Source: an uncultured Clostridia bacterium (lineage in GTDB: Bacteria > Bacillota > Clostridia > Oscillospirales > Acutalibacteraceae). From it: a stretch of DNA of 56,144 bases. A program made the position numbers and the translations under genes. Below, one piece after another: positions 33,462-40,956 of this stretch. The number at the start of each line of letters is the position of its first letter. Within the stretch, counting starts at the first letter, position 1. The DNA lies in contig CALEJD010000101.1 of assembly GCA_937898195.1 (NCBI GenBank), forward strand, positions 1-56,144. Reading direction: 5' to 3'. The notes beneath the pieces were generated by a model. That model saw nothing but the letters and a program-made list of their open reading frames with translations, was not told where the DNA came from and made no database searches.

Positions 33462-34136
33462 TTATGGTTTTGCTGGTCTTGCTGGTTTGTAACTACAAGT
33501 ACCACAGATACGGTCACCTGCGTCACCTGCTGCTGTTACGATATAGCCATCTTTATTAAGCCCTGTTGGAATATACTGTGCAGCATAGATTTTAACATCA
33601 GGGTGCTTTTCATAGAGAAGTTTAACGCCTACATCAGATGCGAAAATACACATAACCTTAATATTTGTGCAGCCCTCTTTTTTAAGGTAATCAATAGATG
33701 CATCAACACTGCCACCAGTTGCAAGAGCAGGGTCAACAATTATTACAGGACCCTTTGTAATGTCAACAGGCATTTTGTAATAATAAGTTACAGGCAATAA
33801 TGTTTTTTCGTCTCTGTAAAGACCGATATGACCCACCTTTGCAGTTGGTGACAAGCGACGAAGACCTTCAACCATACCAAGTCCTGCACGAAGAATTGGA
33901 ACAATTGTGAAATCTTCTGCAAGCACGGGAGAGTCAAAATCTGCAAGTGGTGCCTGAATTGGAACTAATTTTGTTTTAAGGTCTTTAAGTGCTTCATAAC
34001 CCATAAGCATTGTAAGCTCATCAACAATTTCACAGAATTCCTTTGAACCTGTGTTAATATCGCAAAGATGTGTTACCTTATGTGCCACAAGTGGATGGTC
34101 ATTAAAACTTGTTAAATTCTTTGTAAAATCTGACAT
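33462..34136 (-). CDS. upp: Uracil phosphoribosyltransferase
   Basis: Makes UMP from uracil and PRPP. The 224-residue product has DHPLVAHKVTHL, PILRAGLGMVEG and the PRPP loop VDPALATGGSVDASI, with GDAGDRI near the end. It is about 14 residues longer than the usual enzyme because of a C-terminal tail with a CGTC and Pro/Lys residues. It is divergent from the TudS-like gene and close to uraA, so the region is a uracil-salvage group. GAGGCG precedes ATG. Confidence 0.95.
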   Translation of the reverse strand: MSDFTKNLTSFNDHPLVAHKVTHLCDINTGSKEFCEIVDELTMLMGYEALKDLKTKLVPIQAPLADFDSPVLAEDFTIVPILRAGLGMVEGLRRLSPTAKVGHIGLYRDEKTLLPVTYYYKMPVDITKGPVIIVDPALATGGSVDASIDYLKKEGCTNIKVMCIFASDVGVKLLYEKHPDVKIYAAQYIPTGLNKDGYIVTAAGDAGDRICGTCSYKPARPAKP

Positions 34137-34171
34137 AATAACGCCTCATTTCAAAATACTTTATCCTATTT

Positions 34172-34200
34172 ATAATAGCATACTTATATATTTTTGGCAA
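34172..34200 (-). promoter_or_regulatory. upp promoter
   Basis: TTGCCA (34195-34200), 17-base spacer and TATTAT (34172-34177) on the minus strand. Confidence 0.6.
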
Positions 34201-34212
34201 GAGACTTACAAA

Positions 34213-34241
34213 TTGACACTAAAATTTACGTATGATATAAT
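34213..34241 (+). promoter_or_regulatory. Promoter of the TudS-like gene
   Basis: TTGACA (34213-34218), 17-base spacer and TATAAT (34236-34241): a perfect consensus promoter. Confidence 0.82.
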
Positions 34242-34276
34242 TATTTTGTAAAAACCTTATTAAAGGAGCAAATATT

Positions 34277-34723
34277 ATGGCTAAAATTATTGTAAGCGGT
34301 TGTCTTTTCGGTTGTGATTGTCGCTATAAAGGTGACAACTGCAAGTGCGAAGAGTTATTAGCGTTAGCAGACGAGCACATTCTTATTCCTGTTTGCCCTG
34401 AACAGATGGGTGGACTTTCCACACCCCGTGACCCTGCTGAAATTGTCGGTGACAAAGTTATAAGCAATCATGGCAAAGATGTAACTTATGAATATACAAA
34501 AGGTGCTGAAACTGCTTTATATATTGCAAAAATCAATAACGCTGATGCAGTGGTTTTAAAGGCTAATAGTCCATCTTGCGGTAAAGGAATTATCTATGAT
34601 GGGAATTTTACAGGTAACAAAATTGAGGGTAACGGAATTGCTGCAAAAATGTTCTTAGATGCAGGATTTTCTGTGTTTACTGAAAACGAAATCCCAGAAC
34701 TAAAAAACTTTTTATCAACATAA
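34277..34723 (+). CDS. DUF523 / TudS-like Fe-S desulfurase
   Basis: A 148-residue single-domain DUF523 protein. Members of this family (TudS) are [4Fe-4S] enzymes that remove sulfur from 2-thiouracil. The expected cysteines are present: C9 in VSGCLFG, C40 in IPVCPEQMGGL and C101 in LKANSPSCGKG, with the neighbouring Ser100. Additional cysteines (C13, C15, C22, C24) cluster near the N-terminus. It lies between upp and uraA, which fits salvage of uracil from thiolated pyrimidines. Activity on thiouracil here is inference. Confidence 0.85.
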   Translation: MAKIIVSGCLFGCDCRYKGDNCKCEELLALADEHILIPVCPEQMGGLSTPRDPAEIVGDKVISNHGKDVTYEYTKGAETALYIAKINNADAVVLKANSPSCGKGIIYDGNFTGNKIEGNGIAAKMFLDAGFSVFTENEIPELKNFLST

Positions 34724-34744
34724 ATTGAGTTTTTATCAAAATTA

Positions 34745-34774
34745 TTGACAAAAAAACACAATATGTGGTATACT
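34745..34774 (+). promoter_or_regulatory. uraA promoter
   Basis: TTGACA (34745-34750), 18-base spacer and TATACT (34769-34774). Confidence 0.75.
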
Positions 34775-34780
34775 ACACAA

Positions 34781-34896
34781 GATGACTTGACAATATTAAA
34801 TATTGCAAAAAATATCGGCAAGATAAGTGTGTAGCATATTACATAAGCTTTCTGTTGCATATGAACCTTGTCTGTATTGACAAGGTTTTTATTTTT
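34781..34896 (+). promoter_or_regulatory. Attenuator leader of uraA
   Basis: A leader of about 115 bases ends in an intrinsic terminator well before the gene: AACCTTGTC (34864-34872) pairs with GACAAGGTT (34879-34887), followed by TTTATTTTT. Upstream are CAATAT/ATATTG and GCATAT/ATATGC-type stems. A GACTTGACAA segment could compete for part of the terminator. I do not see the PyrR binding consensus or a purine-type riboswitch, so the signal is unassigned. Confidence 0.6.
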
Positions 34897-34932
34897 GTTG
34901 TCGGGCACAAAATTTTAAGAGGAGTTGTTCTT

Positions 34933-36342
34933 ATGAAACTCATTTATGATGTAAACGACCGCCCAGGTTTAAGCAAAACTCTGCTCTTCGCTTTCCAGCA
35001 GATGATTGCAATTATGGCGGCAACATTGCTTGTTCCAATGCTTATGTCAGGTTTTGCTATGAGCAATGGCAACACACTTTCTTTTGACCCTGCTGCAGCG
35101 CTTTTTGGTGCAGGTATCGGTACACTTTTCTACACATTTGCTACTAAGCGCAAGAGCCCTGTTTTCCTTGGTTCTTCATTCACATTCCTTGGCGCTTATG
35201 CAGCAATCATCGGTATGAACTATGGCTATTGGGGTGTTATTATTGGTATCACTCTTGCAGGTCTTGTTTATGTTGTTCTTGCAGCTATCATTAAACTTGT
35301 TGGTTCAGATTGGGTTAACAAGCTTATGCCTGCTGTAATTGCTGGTCCTATTGTTACTATTATCGGTCTTTCACTTTCAAGCACAGCTACTGGTTGGATG
35401 TCAACTAACGGTGGCACTGATTACAGCCTTGTAACAATTCTCGTTGGTGCGATTACATTCTTTGCAATCGTTATTGTATCTGTTAAGGGTTCAAAAAATC
35501 TTCGCCTTATTCCTTTCATTATCGGTGTTGGCGCAGGTTACATTGTTGCTCTTATTCTTACTCTTATCGGCAACGCTGCTGATATTGCTGCTCTTCAGAT
35601 TTTAAGCTTCGACTCATTCAAAGCAGCTTTTGACCCATTCACAATTCAGTCAATTGTTGATTATCCTAAGTTTACATTCCTTCAGGCTATGACAGATAAG
35701 GTTGATGGTATTCTTCCTATTGACGGTGCAGCTGTTGGTAACATTGCTATCACATTCGTTCCAATCGCTATTGTTGAACTTGCACAGCACATTGCTGACC
35801 ACAAAAACCTTGGTAACCTTATCGGTAAAGACCTTATTAAAGACCCTGGTCTTGACAGAACACTTGTTGGTGACGGTGTAGGTTCAATTATCGGTGGTTT
35901 CTTCGGTGGTGCTGCTAACACAACATACGGCGAATCAATCGGTTGTGTTGCTATCACAAAGAATGCTTCTGTTACTTCAATCATTGCAGCAGGAATTGGT
36001 TGTATGATTCTTTCATTCTTCACACCATTCGTTGCTCTTATTAACTCAATTCCTAAATGCGTAATGGGTGGCGCTTGTGTTGCTCTTTATGGTCTTATCG
36101 CAGTTTCCGGTCTTTCAATGCTTAAAGATGTTGACCTTGGAAAGAGCAAGAATCTCTATATTGTAAGTGCAATTCTTGTTATCGGTATCGGTGGTCTTTC
36201 ACTTAACTTCGGTTTCAACCCAGTTACAAACGGACCACTTGTTCAAGTTACAGCTCTTGCAACAGCTCTTATCTTCGGTATTATCACTAACTTAATTGTT
36301 AGCACAGGTAAGGACAAAAGCGAAGAAGACGACGCTGAATAA
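34933..36342 (+). CDS. uraA: Uracil-xanthine permease (NCS2 family)
   Basis: Membrane symporter for nucleobases, most likely uracil given its neighbours. The 469-residue product has about 14 hydrophobic segments, with QQMIAIMAATLLVPML near the start. The substrate-site segment AITFVPIAIVELAQHIADHKNLG has the conserved Glu, and GVGSIIGGFFGGAANTTYGESIG follows, typical of UraA. I start at ATG 34933, behind AGAGGAG; the longer frame would start inside the attenuator. A short acidic tail ends the protein. Confidence 0.93.
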   Translation: MKLIYDVNDRPGLSKTLLFAFQQMIAIMAATLLVPMLMSGFAMSNGNTLSFDPAAALFGAGIGTLFYTFATKRKSPVFLGSSFTFLGAYAAIIGMNYGYWGVIIGITLAGLVYVVLAAIIKLVGSDWVNKLMPAVIAGPIVTIIGLSLSSTATGWMSTNGGTDYSLVTILVGAITFFAIVIVSVKGSKNLRLIPFIIGVGAGYIVALILTLIGNAADIAALQILSFDSFKAAFDPFTIQSIVDYPKFTFLQAMTDKVDGILPIDGAAVGNIAITFVPIAIVELAQHIADHKNLGNLIGKDLIKDPGLDRTLVGDGVGSIIGGFFGGAANTTYGESIGCVAITKNASVTSIIAAGIGCMILSFFTPFVALINSIPKCVMGGACVALYGLIAVSGLSMLKDVDLGKSKNLYIVSAILVIGIGGLSLNFGFNPVTNGPLVQVTALATALIFGIITNLIVSTGKDKSEEDDAE

Positions 36343-36360
36343 TCAATAATTAAACAAATA

Positions 36361-36392
36361 TTCCCCGTAGTTTATTGCTACGGGGATTTTTA
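36361..36392 (+). terminator. uraA terminator
   Basis: CCCCGTAG pairs with CTACGGGG, followed by ATTTTTATT. Confidence 0.85.
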
Positions 36393-36401
36393 TTGGTCTA
36401 A

Positions 36402-36430
36402 TTGACATAAGGTTCATTTTTTATTATAAT
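36402..36430 (+). promoter_or_regulatory. Promoter of the nucleotidyltransferase/peptidase pair
   Basis: TTGACA (36402-36407), 17-base spacer and TATAAT (36425-36430): perfect consensus. Confidence 0.82.
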
Positions 36431-36462
36431 ATAATTTAGATTTTAAGAAAGGAATATGCACT

Positions 36463-37704
36463 ATGAACTTAAGTCTCGAGAACAGAGTTTTGCTGTCACT
36501 CATCGCCAAGACATCTTTTGGCAAAGATATAGATTTCTTGGAAAATGGCGAAAAACTTGAAGACATTAATTGGGATATTGTTTATTCTGAAAGTATTCAT
36601 CAAGCTATAGTTTTATTTGCATCAAATGCTATTTCTCCTTATACTCACCTTATATCAAAAGAACTTCTCGGCAAATGGCTCGCTTTAAGTAGTAAAACAT
36701 ACACAAAAAACTCTATTGTATTAAATGGACAACAAAAAGTTGTGAATTTTCTTAACAATAATAATTACAAGTATTTAATCTTAAAAGGACCAGTTTCTGC
36801 ATCATATTATGAAAACCCTGATATGAGAATGTTGGGTGATATAGATATCTTAATTGAAAAAGACAAGACTGGTGAAATTGTAGAAAAACTTCAAAATGAA
36901 TTTAGTCTTGTGAAACATACTGACATTGAGCATTACTGTCATGTTTCAATGCATAATAAGAATATGTTTGTAGAAGCGCATTTCGAAATACCAGGAATTC
37001 CAGATGGAAATAAAGGTGAATATACAAAAGACTTTATTAAAAACATTCTACTCGACACCAAAGAAATAGAATTAGAGTCGTTTAAATTTATTGTACCTAA
37101 TGATATTCATCATGGAATTGTTATTCTTTTGCATATGCTCCATCATATGACTGGTGAGGGTTTGGGACTCCGTCACTTATGTGATTGGGGTGCATTTGTT
37201 AACAAAACTTCTGGCATGGCTTTTTGGGACACAGAAATGATACCATATCTAAAAAATATGGGACTTTATACATACACAAGCATTATGACTTCGGTATGCA
37301 AAAAGTATTTTAACATCAATACTCCACAAGGACTTTTCATTGCAGATGATGATATTTGTGAAGAAGTGATGTTTGACATTTTACAAAGCGGAAATTTAGG
37401 TAAAAAAGATGAGCAATATACCAAAAGTGCTTTACTTATTTCTCAAAGCAGTAATGGAAAAGAAAATAAAGCTAATTTCACTATACTTTTTGAGAAGTTA
37501 GATTCTGCTGTAAAATCACACTGGCCATGGCTAAGAAAATGGAAAATCCTTTTACCACTAGCATATATTTATTTCGCTCTTAAATATTATGTTAAGGTAT
37601 TATCAGGTAAGCGCCCTACAATTAGTTTTCTTATACCTGAAGCTAATCGCAGAAGAGAAATTTATAATAAATTGAAAATTTTTGAGGATACAAATAATGA
37701 GTAA
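36463..37704 (+). CDS. PF14907-type nucleotidyltransferase family protein
   Basis: A 413-residue protein of the uncharacterised nucleotidyltransferase family (NTP_transf_5). The family core is clear: YLILKGPVSASYYENPDMRMLGDIDILI, with Lys at about 108 and the metal-binding G-D-x-D at about 125-128. HHGIVILLHMLHHMTGEGLGLRHLCDW follows in the second half. Family members often sit beside small S24/S26 peptidases in surface-glycan or peptide-modification clusters, and here one overlaps by eight bases. Substrate unknown. Confidence 0.75.
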   Translation: MNLSLENRVLLSLIAKTSFGKDIDFLENGEKLEDINWDIVYSESIHQAIVLFASNAISPYTHLISKELLGKWLALSSKTYTKNSIVLNGQQKVVNFLNNNNYKYLILKGPVSASYYENPDMRMLGDIDILIEKDKTGEIVEKLQNEFSLVKHTDIEHYCHVSMHNKNMFVEAHFEIPGIPDGNKGEYTKDFIKNILLDTKEIELESFKFIVPNDIHHGIVILLHMLHHMTGEGLGLRHLCDWGAFVNKTSGMAFWDTEMIPYLKNMGLYTYTSIMTSVCKKYFNINTPQGLFIADDDICEEVMFDILQSGNLGKKDEQYTKSALLISQSSNGKENKANFTILFEKLDSAVKSHWPWLRKWKILLPLAYIYFALKYYVKVLSGKRPTISFLIPEANRRREIYNKLKIFEDTNNE

Positions 37705-38155
37705 AAACATAAAAAAAGTTTCCCTTGAAGATATGTATCCCACAATCAAGGAACTTCTTGAGAATGGTGGAACAGTTGAACTTCCTATTACTGGAACAAG
37801 TATGCTTCCCTTACTTATTCAAGGTCGAGACTCGGTTGAAATCACAAAATGTGTTACTGCAAAAAAGAGTGATATCATTTTTTATCGTCGTGATGACGGA
37901 CATTTTGTTCTGCATCGCATAATCGGAAAAGATGAAAATGGATATGTTCTTTGCGGTGATAACCAAGTTGCAAAAGAATATAAAATTAGCGATAAGCATA
38001 TTATTGGTGTTGTTAAATCAATTAAAAGAAAACACAAGAGTTTTTCTGTTGATAAACTTTCATACAAAATTTACTCTCAAATTTGGATTATTCTTTTGCC
38101 AATAAGAAACATAATTATGTTTCCGATAAGAAGAATGAAAAGACTTTACAAATGA
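37697..38155 (+). CDS. S24/S26-type peptidase with Ser/His arrangement
   Basis: A 152-residue protein with the signal-peptidase fold motifs: PITGTSMLPLL (catalytic Ser at about 35), a DIIFYRRDDGHFVLHRI segment placing His at about 73 where bacterial enzymes have Lys, and a CGDN box at about 86-89. Ser/His usage is that of the SipW/ER type. There is no N-terminal membrane anchor; a hydrophobic stretch near residues 128-142 could be one instead. ATG 37697 overlaps the end of the nucleotidyltransferase gene by eight bases. Substrate is unknown. Confidence 0.75.
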   Translation: MSKNIKKVSLEDMYPTIKELLENGGTVELPITGTSMLPLLIQGRDSVEITKCVTAKKSDIIFYRRDDGHFVLHRIIGKDENGYVLCGDNQVAKEYKISDKHIIGVVKSIKRKHKSFSVDKLSYKIYSQIWIILLPIRNIIMFPIRRMKRLYK

Positions 38156-38157
38156 GC

Positions 38158-38196
38158 AAAAAGCCGTGTTTAGTAGTTACTAAACACGGCTTTTTA
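38158..38196. terminator. Bidirectional terminator between converging operons
   Basis: A long stem AAGCCGTGTTTAGTA/TACTAAACACGGCTT with T-runs on both strands separates the peptidase gene from the end of locus 2. Confidence 0.92.
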
Positions 38197-39234
38197 TTAG
38201 AAATACATATTTAAAAATCTTTCAAGACAATACATTTGCCACTTTTGATTTCCTGTAAACTTGCTCATATCCAAGTCCTTTTTAAACTCTGGACGAGTTG
38301 GACCTTCCCAATTAGCAAAATAAGCATCTACTGGTCTTGGCATTGGTACCTTAAATGGAACCGGAATTTCAGGATACTTCTTTGCCATAAGTTCACGAAT
38401 CAAATACTTTGGTTCACCATTACGAACTCTTTTCAAATCAAGCTCATCTGCCATTTTTAACTTAGCATATGGGTCATAATAAGGCATGCCTGCGACCTTA
38501 AATGCATTAAGATACGAGCTTGATGACTCGATAGAGAAAACATCATCCATAAATGTTAAGAAGTCGATATTATCACCTTGACGGTATCTCTCAAAAAGAT
38601 ATTTCATATCAACGGGCTCAACAAGAACATCCTCAGGATTAGTAAAAGTGTAACGCTCTACAAACTCATCGAATGTCCAATCCTTAGCAAGAAGTCCATC
38701 CATACCGCCAAAAATCAAATCACTACTCTCACCTACAAACATCATTTCAATGCCGTCATTCTTTGCTTGAAGTGCTCCTTGTAATATTTGAGGCTCAATA
38801 GAATGCACAGGTGCACCTTTTGACTTCAAACAAGCATCTAAGTGAGCTTCAACTGTCTCCCAAGTGATATCAACATAATGTAAGTTTAAACCATAATACT
38901 TTGCATAATACTCTGCTCTTGCCAATTCCTCTGACTGATATTCTCCGCCTAAGAATCTAAATGTATAAGCATCGCTACCCGATAAATATGATGCTACAAT
39001 TGCAGAATCCATACCACCTGAAAGCAGAATACCCTTCTTTTTACCTTCAAATTGTTTCATTTGCTCTGCAATATTCTTATCAATATCGTCAGCAGTTTTA
39101 ACTAAAATTCTTTCGTTGTCAGCAGGTGGAACAATATTCTCATGTGTCATGCCTTCCTTGAAATTCTTATTCATATCCTCAATATAGCGAAAAGCCATAT
39201 AAGAACTCATACAATAGTTTTTATCAACGCTCAT
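38197..39234 (-). CDS. Asparagine-synthase-like PP-loop amidotransferase without glutaminase domain
   Basis: A 345-residue protein consisting of an asparagine synthase C-terminal domain: PP-loop LLSGGMDSAIVA (about 71-81), then FVGESSDLIFGGMDG, GMPYYDPYAKL and YLIRELMAKKYPEIP. The N-terminal class II glutaminase domain with its catalytic Cys is missing; the first 60 residues do not replace it. Homologues in Gram-negative O-antigen loci (WbpS, WbtH) amidate hexuronic acids. Here locus 2 also encodes a UDP-HexNAc dehydrogenase, so amide formation on a uronate is the leading idea, with ammonia or a separate glutaminase as donor. Last gene of locus 2. Confidence 0.82.
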   Translation of the reverse strand: MSVDKNYCMSSYMAFRYIEDMNKNFKEGMTHENIVPPADNERILVKTADDIDKNIAEQMKQFEGKKKGILLSGGMDSAIVASYLSGSDAYTFRFLGGEYQSEELARAEYYAKYYGLNLHYVDITWETVEAHLDACLKSKGAPVHSIEPQILQGALQAKNDGIEMMFVGESSDLIFGGMDGLLAKDWTFDEFVERYTFTNPEDVLVEPVDMKYLFERYRQGDNIDFLTFMDDVFSIESSSSYLNAFKVAGMPYYDPYAKLKMADELDLKRVRNGEPKYLIRELMAKKYPEIPVPFKVPMPRPVDAYFANWEGPTRPEFKKDLDMSKFTGNQKWQMYCLERFLNMYF

Positions 39235-39263
39235 AAAATTCGCCTCTCTGTTTTTACAATCAA

Positions 39264-39698
39264 TTATTTAACATCATGCAACTCATCTTTTCGAATTGCT
39301 TGCAATGCCTGTGAAATCTTTGTAGAAGAAATACCCTTAGTATATGGGAAATAAATTATCTTTATACCTTCTCTTTCAAAGTCTTTTTCATATTGTTGCC
39401 ACTTTTCTGTTCCATACCAATCATCACCAACAAACAGAATTGATGCACCAAGTTTTTTACATGCAGTCAATTTATCCATATCATACTGTGGTACTGCTGC
39501 ATCGACATATTTACAACTTCTTACAAGCTCAATACGGTCCTCAAAAGGAATCATCGATTGTTTGCCCTTATAGCTTACAAGTTCATCAACTGTAACACCT
39601 ACAACAAGTTTATCACATAATCCTTTTGCGTTTTTAAACAAATTCAAATGGCCCACATGAAACAAATCATAAACACCAGTAGTATACCCGATTATCAT
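39264..39698 (-). CDS. TagD-like cytidylyltransferase
   Basis: Nucleotidyltransferase expected to activate a phosphorylated alcohol (glycerol-, ethanolamine- or polyol-phosphate) with CTP. The 144-residue product has GYTTGVYDLFHVGHLNLFKNAK (with the HxGH motif), RIELVRSCKYVD, and the ISSTKI motif near the end, as in TagD. AAGGAGG precedes ATG. With LicD and a phosphatase-superfamily protein in the same operon, it probably supplies a CDP-linked group for phosphoester decoration. The exact alcohol cannot be read. Confidence 0.88.
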   Translation of the reverse strand: MIIGYTTGVYDLFHVGHLNLFKNAKGLCDKLVVGVTVDELVSYKGKQSMIPFEDRIELVRSCKYVDAAVPQYDMDKLTACKKLGASILFVGDDWYGTEKWQQYEKDFEREGIKIIYFPYTKGISSTKISQALQAIRKDELHDVK

Positions 39699-39723
39699 TT
39701 AAAGCACCTCCTTTAAGCATTAA

Positions 39724-40935
39724 TTATCTGCCTTGCAATTTTTCTCTCATACGCTTTTTATATAAGAGTTTTCTCTTAACTCTTTTGCCAATTTTTTCGT
39801 AAACAGCTCGACAATATTGCTTTGGCGACATTTTTTTCCAAACTCTTTGCCACTCTTTTTCAAGCAACTCAGTTTCAGCATCAACATTATCCCACTCTGG
39901 ATAAAAATACATTTCTTCAACATGAGAGAAAATACCACGGTCAACATCATACAAATCTTTTTCCAACAAATTACGTGTTTCATATGGGTCAAAGACAACA
40001 TCATACAACTCTTTTTTCTTACCCTCATTTGAATATATAAACTTATAATTGTTGTGCACAATCGCAAGCTTTCGATGAAGCTGAGCATAATAAGCAGAGT
40101 CAACATAAACAAACTCGCGCTTCGGAATTTCCCTTTCAAAAATAATATTATACAAGTCAATATTACAGGTTGGATAATCAATAACCTCTGAATTTTCTAA
40201 GCGAGGTGTAATAAGCGGAATAGCTGTTGCTTGCTCATACACATCGAATCCGTATGCAAGTTTACCATGTGCACCATTCATATTACCATGGTCAGCAGTT
40301 ATAAAAATGCAATCATCATCATAATGCTCTCTAACCATACCAATAAACCAGTCAAAAAGGTCAATATCTGTACCATAACCAGTTCTTCCGTTGAAAACGT
40401 GTGGTAAGTGTATCCATGTAAATGTATTTTGTGGCAAGATAGCAATCTCTTTTATACAATTTTCAAGCTTTTCGCAAGTTTCTTTTTCGACTTGGGGGTT
40501 AGCTACTATTTTCTTACCTGTAACAGCATGGACACCAGTAGGTTGCTTAATATTATCAAGCAAGTGAAAAACTGTATCCTCACTATAACACTCTGTATAA
40601 GATTTTGCAGATTTAACGAGAGATTTGTCCCAAATAATATGGCACTCATATCCTAACTTTTCTGCTTTATGGAATAGAGTTTCCCCTCTAAAAATCTCGT
40701 CCTCAGACAATCTTCTATATGTTTGAATTTTTGTTTCCATTGCATACAGGCCTGTAAACATTCCGAACCATGACATAGCTGAAGATGGAGATGATGCATA
40801 ATGACGATTAAAAACAGTTCCTTTTGCTGCTAATTCATCAATATTGGGTGTTTTCCAGTATTTATTTCCATATGTAGGAAGGTAAAATTTACCCATTGCA
40901 TCTTTAGATACTAAAATTATTTTTTTATGTTCCAT
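39724..40935 (-). CDS. Sulfatase/alkaline phosphatase superfamily protein with altered active-site motif
   Basis: A 403-residue cytoplasm-type protein (no signal peptide or membrane segment). It opens IILVSKDAMGKFYLPTYG with a metal-site Asp at 12, TPNIDELAAKGTVFNRHYASSPSSAMS, then HLPHVFNGRTGYG and ITADHGNMNGAHGK (D215, H216). The formylglycine signature C/S-x-P-S-R reads S48-S-P-S-S, so the Arg is lost and the nucleophile would be Ser. A sulfate ester hydrolase is therefore doubtful; phosphoester transfer or hydrolysis on a glycan precursor is a better guess. The C-terminus is very basic. Confidence 0.78.
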   Translation of the reverse strand: MEHKKIILVSKDAMGKFYLPTYGNKYWKTPNIDELAAKGTVFNRHYASSPSSAMSWFGMFTGLYAMETKIQTYRRLSEDEIFRGETLFHKAEKLGYECHIIWDKSLVKSAKSYTECYSEDTVFHLLDNIKQPTGVHAVTGKKIVANPQVEKETCEKLENCIKEIAILPQNTFTWIHLPHVFNGRTGYGTDIDLFDWFIGMVREHYDDDCIFITADHGNMNGAHGKLAYGFDVYEQATAIPLITPRLENSEVIDYPTCNIDLYNIIFEREIPKREFVYVDSAYYAQLHRKLAIVHNNYKFIYSNEGKKKELYDVVFDPYETRNLLEKDLYDVDRGIFSHVEEMYFYPEWDNVDAETELLEKEWQRVWKKMSPKQYCRAVYEKIGKRVKRKLLYKKRMREKLQGR

Positions 40936-40956
40936 GCTTTTTCTTCCTTTGTATGA

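Noticed and set aside
34855..34932. Upstream start for uraA at 34855
   Set aside because: It would place the start codon inside the attenuator region; ATG 34933 has AGAGGAG and the normal family N-terminus.
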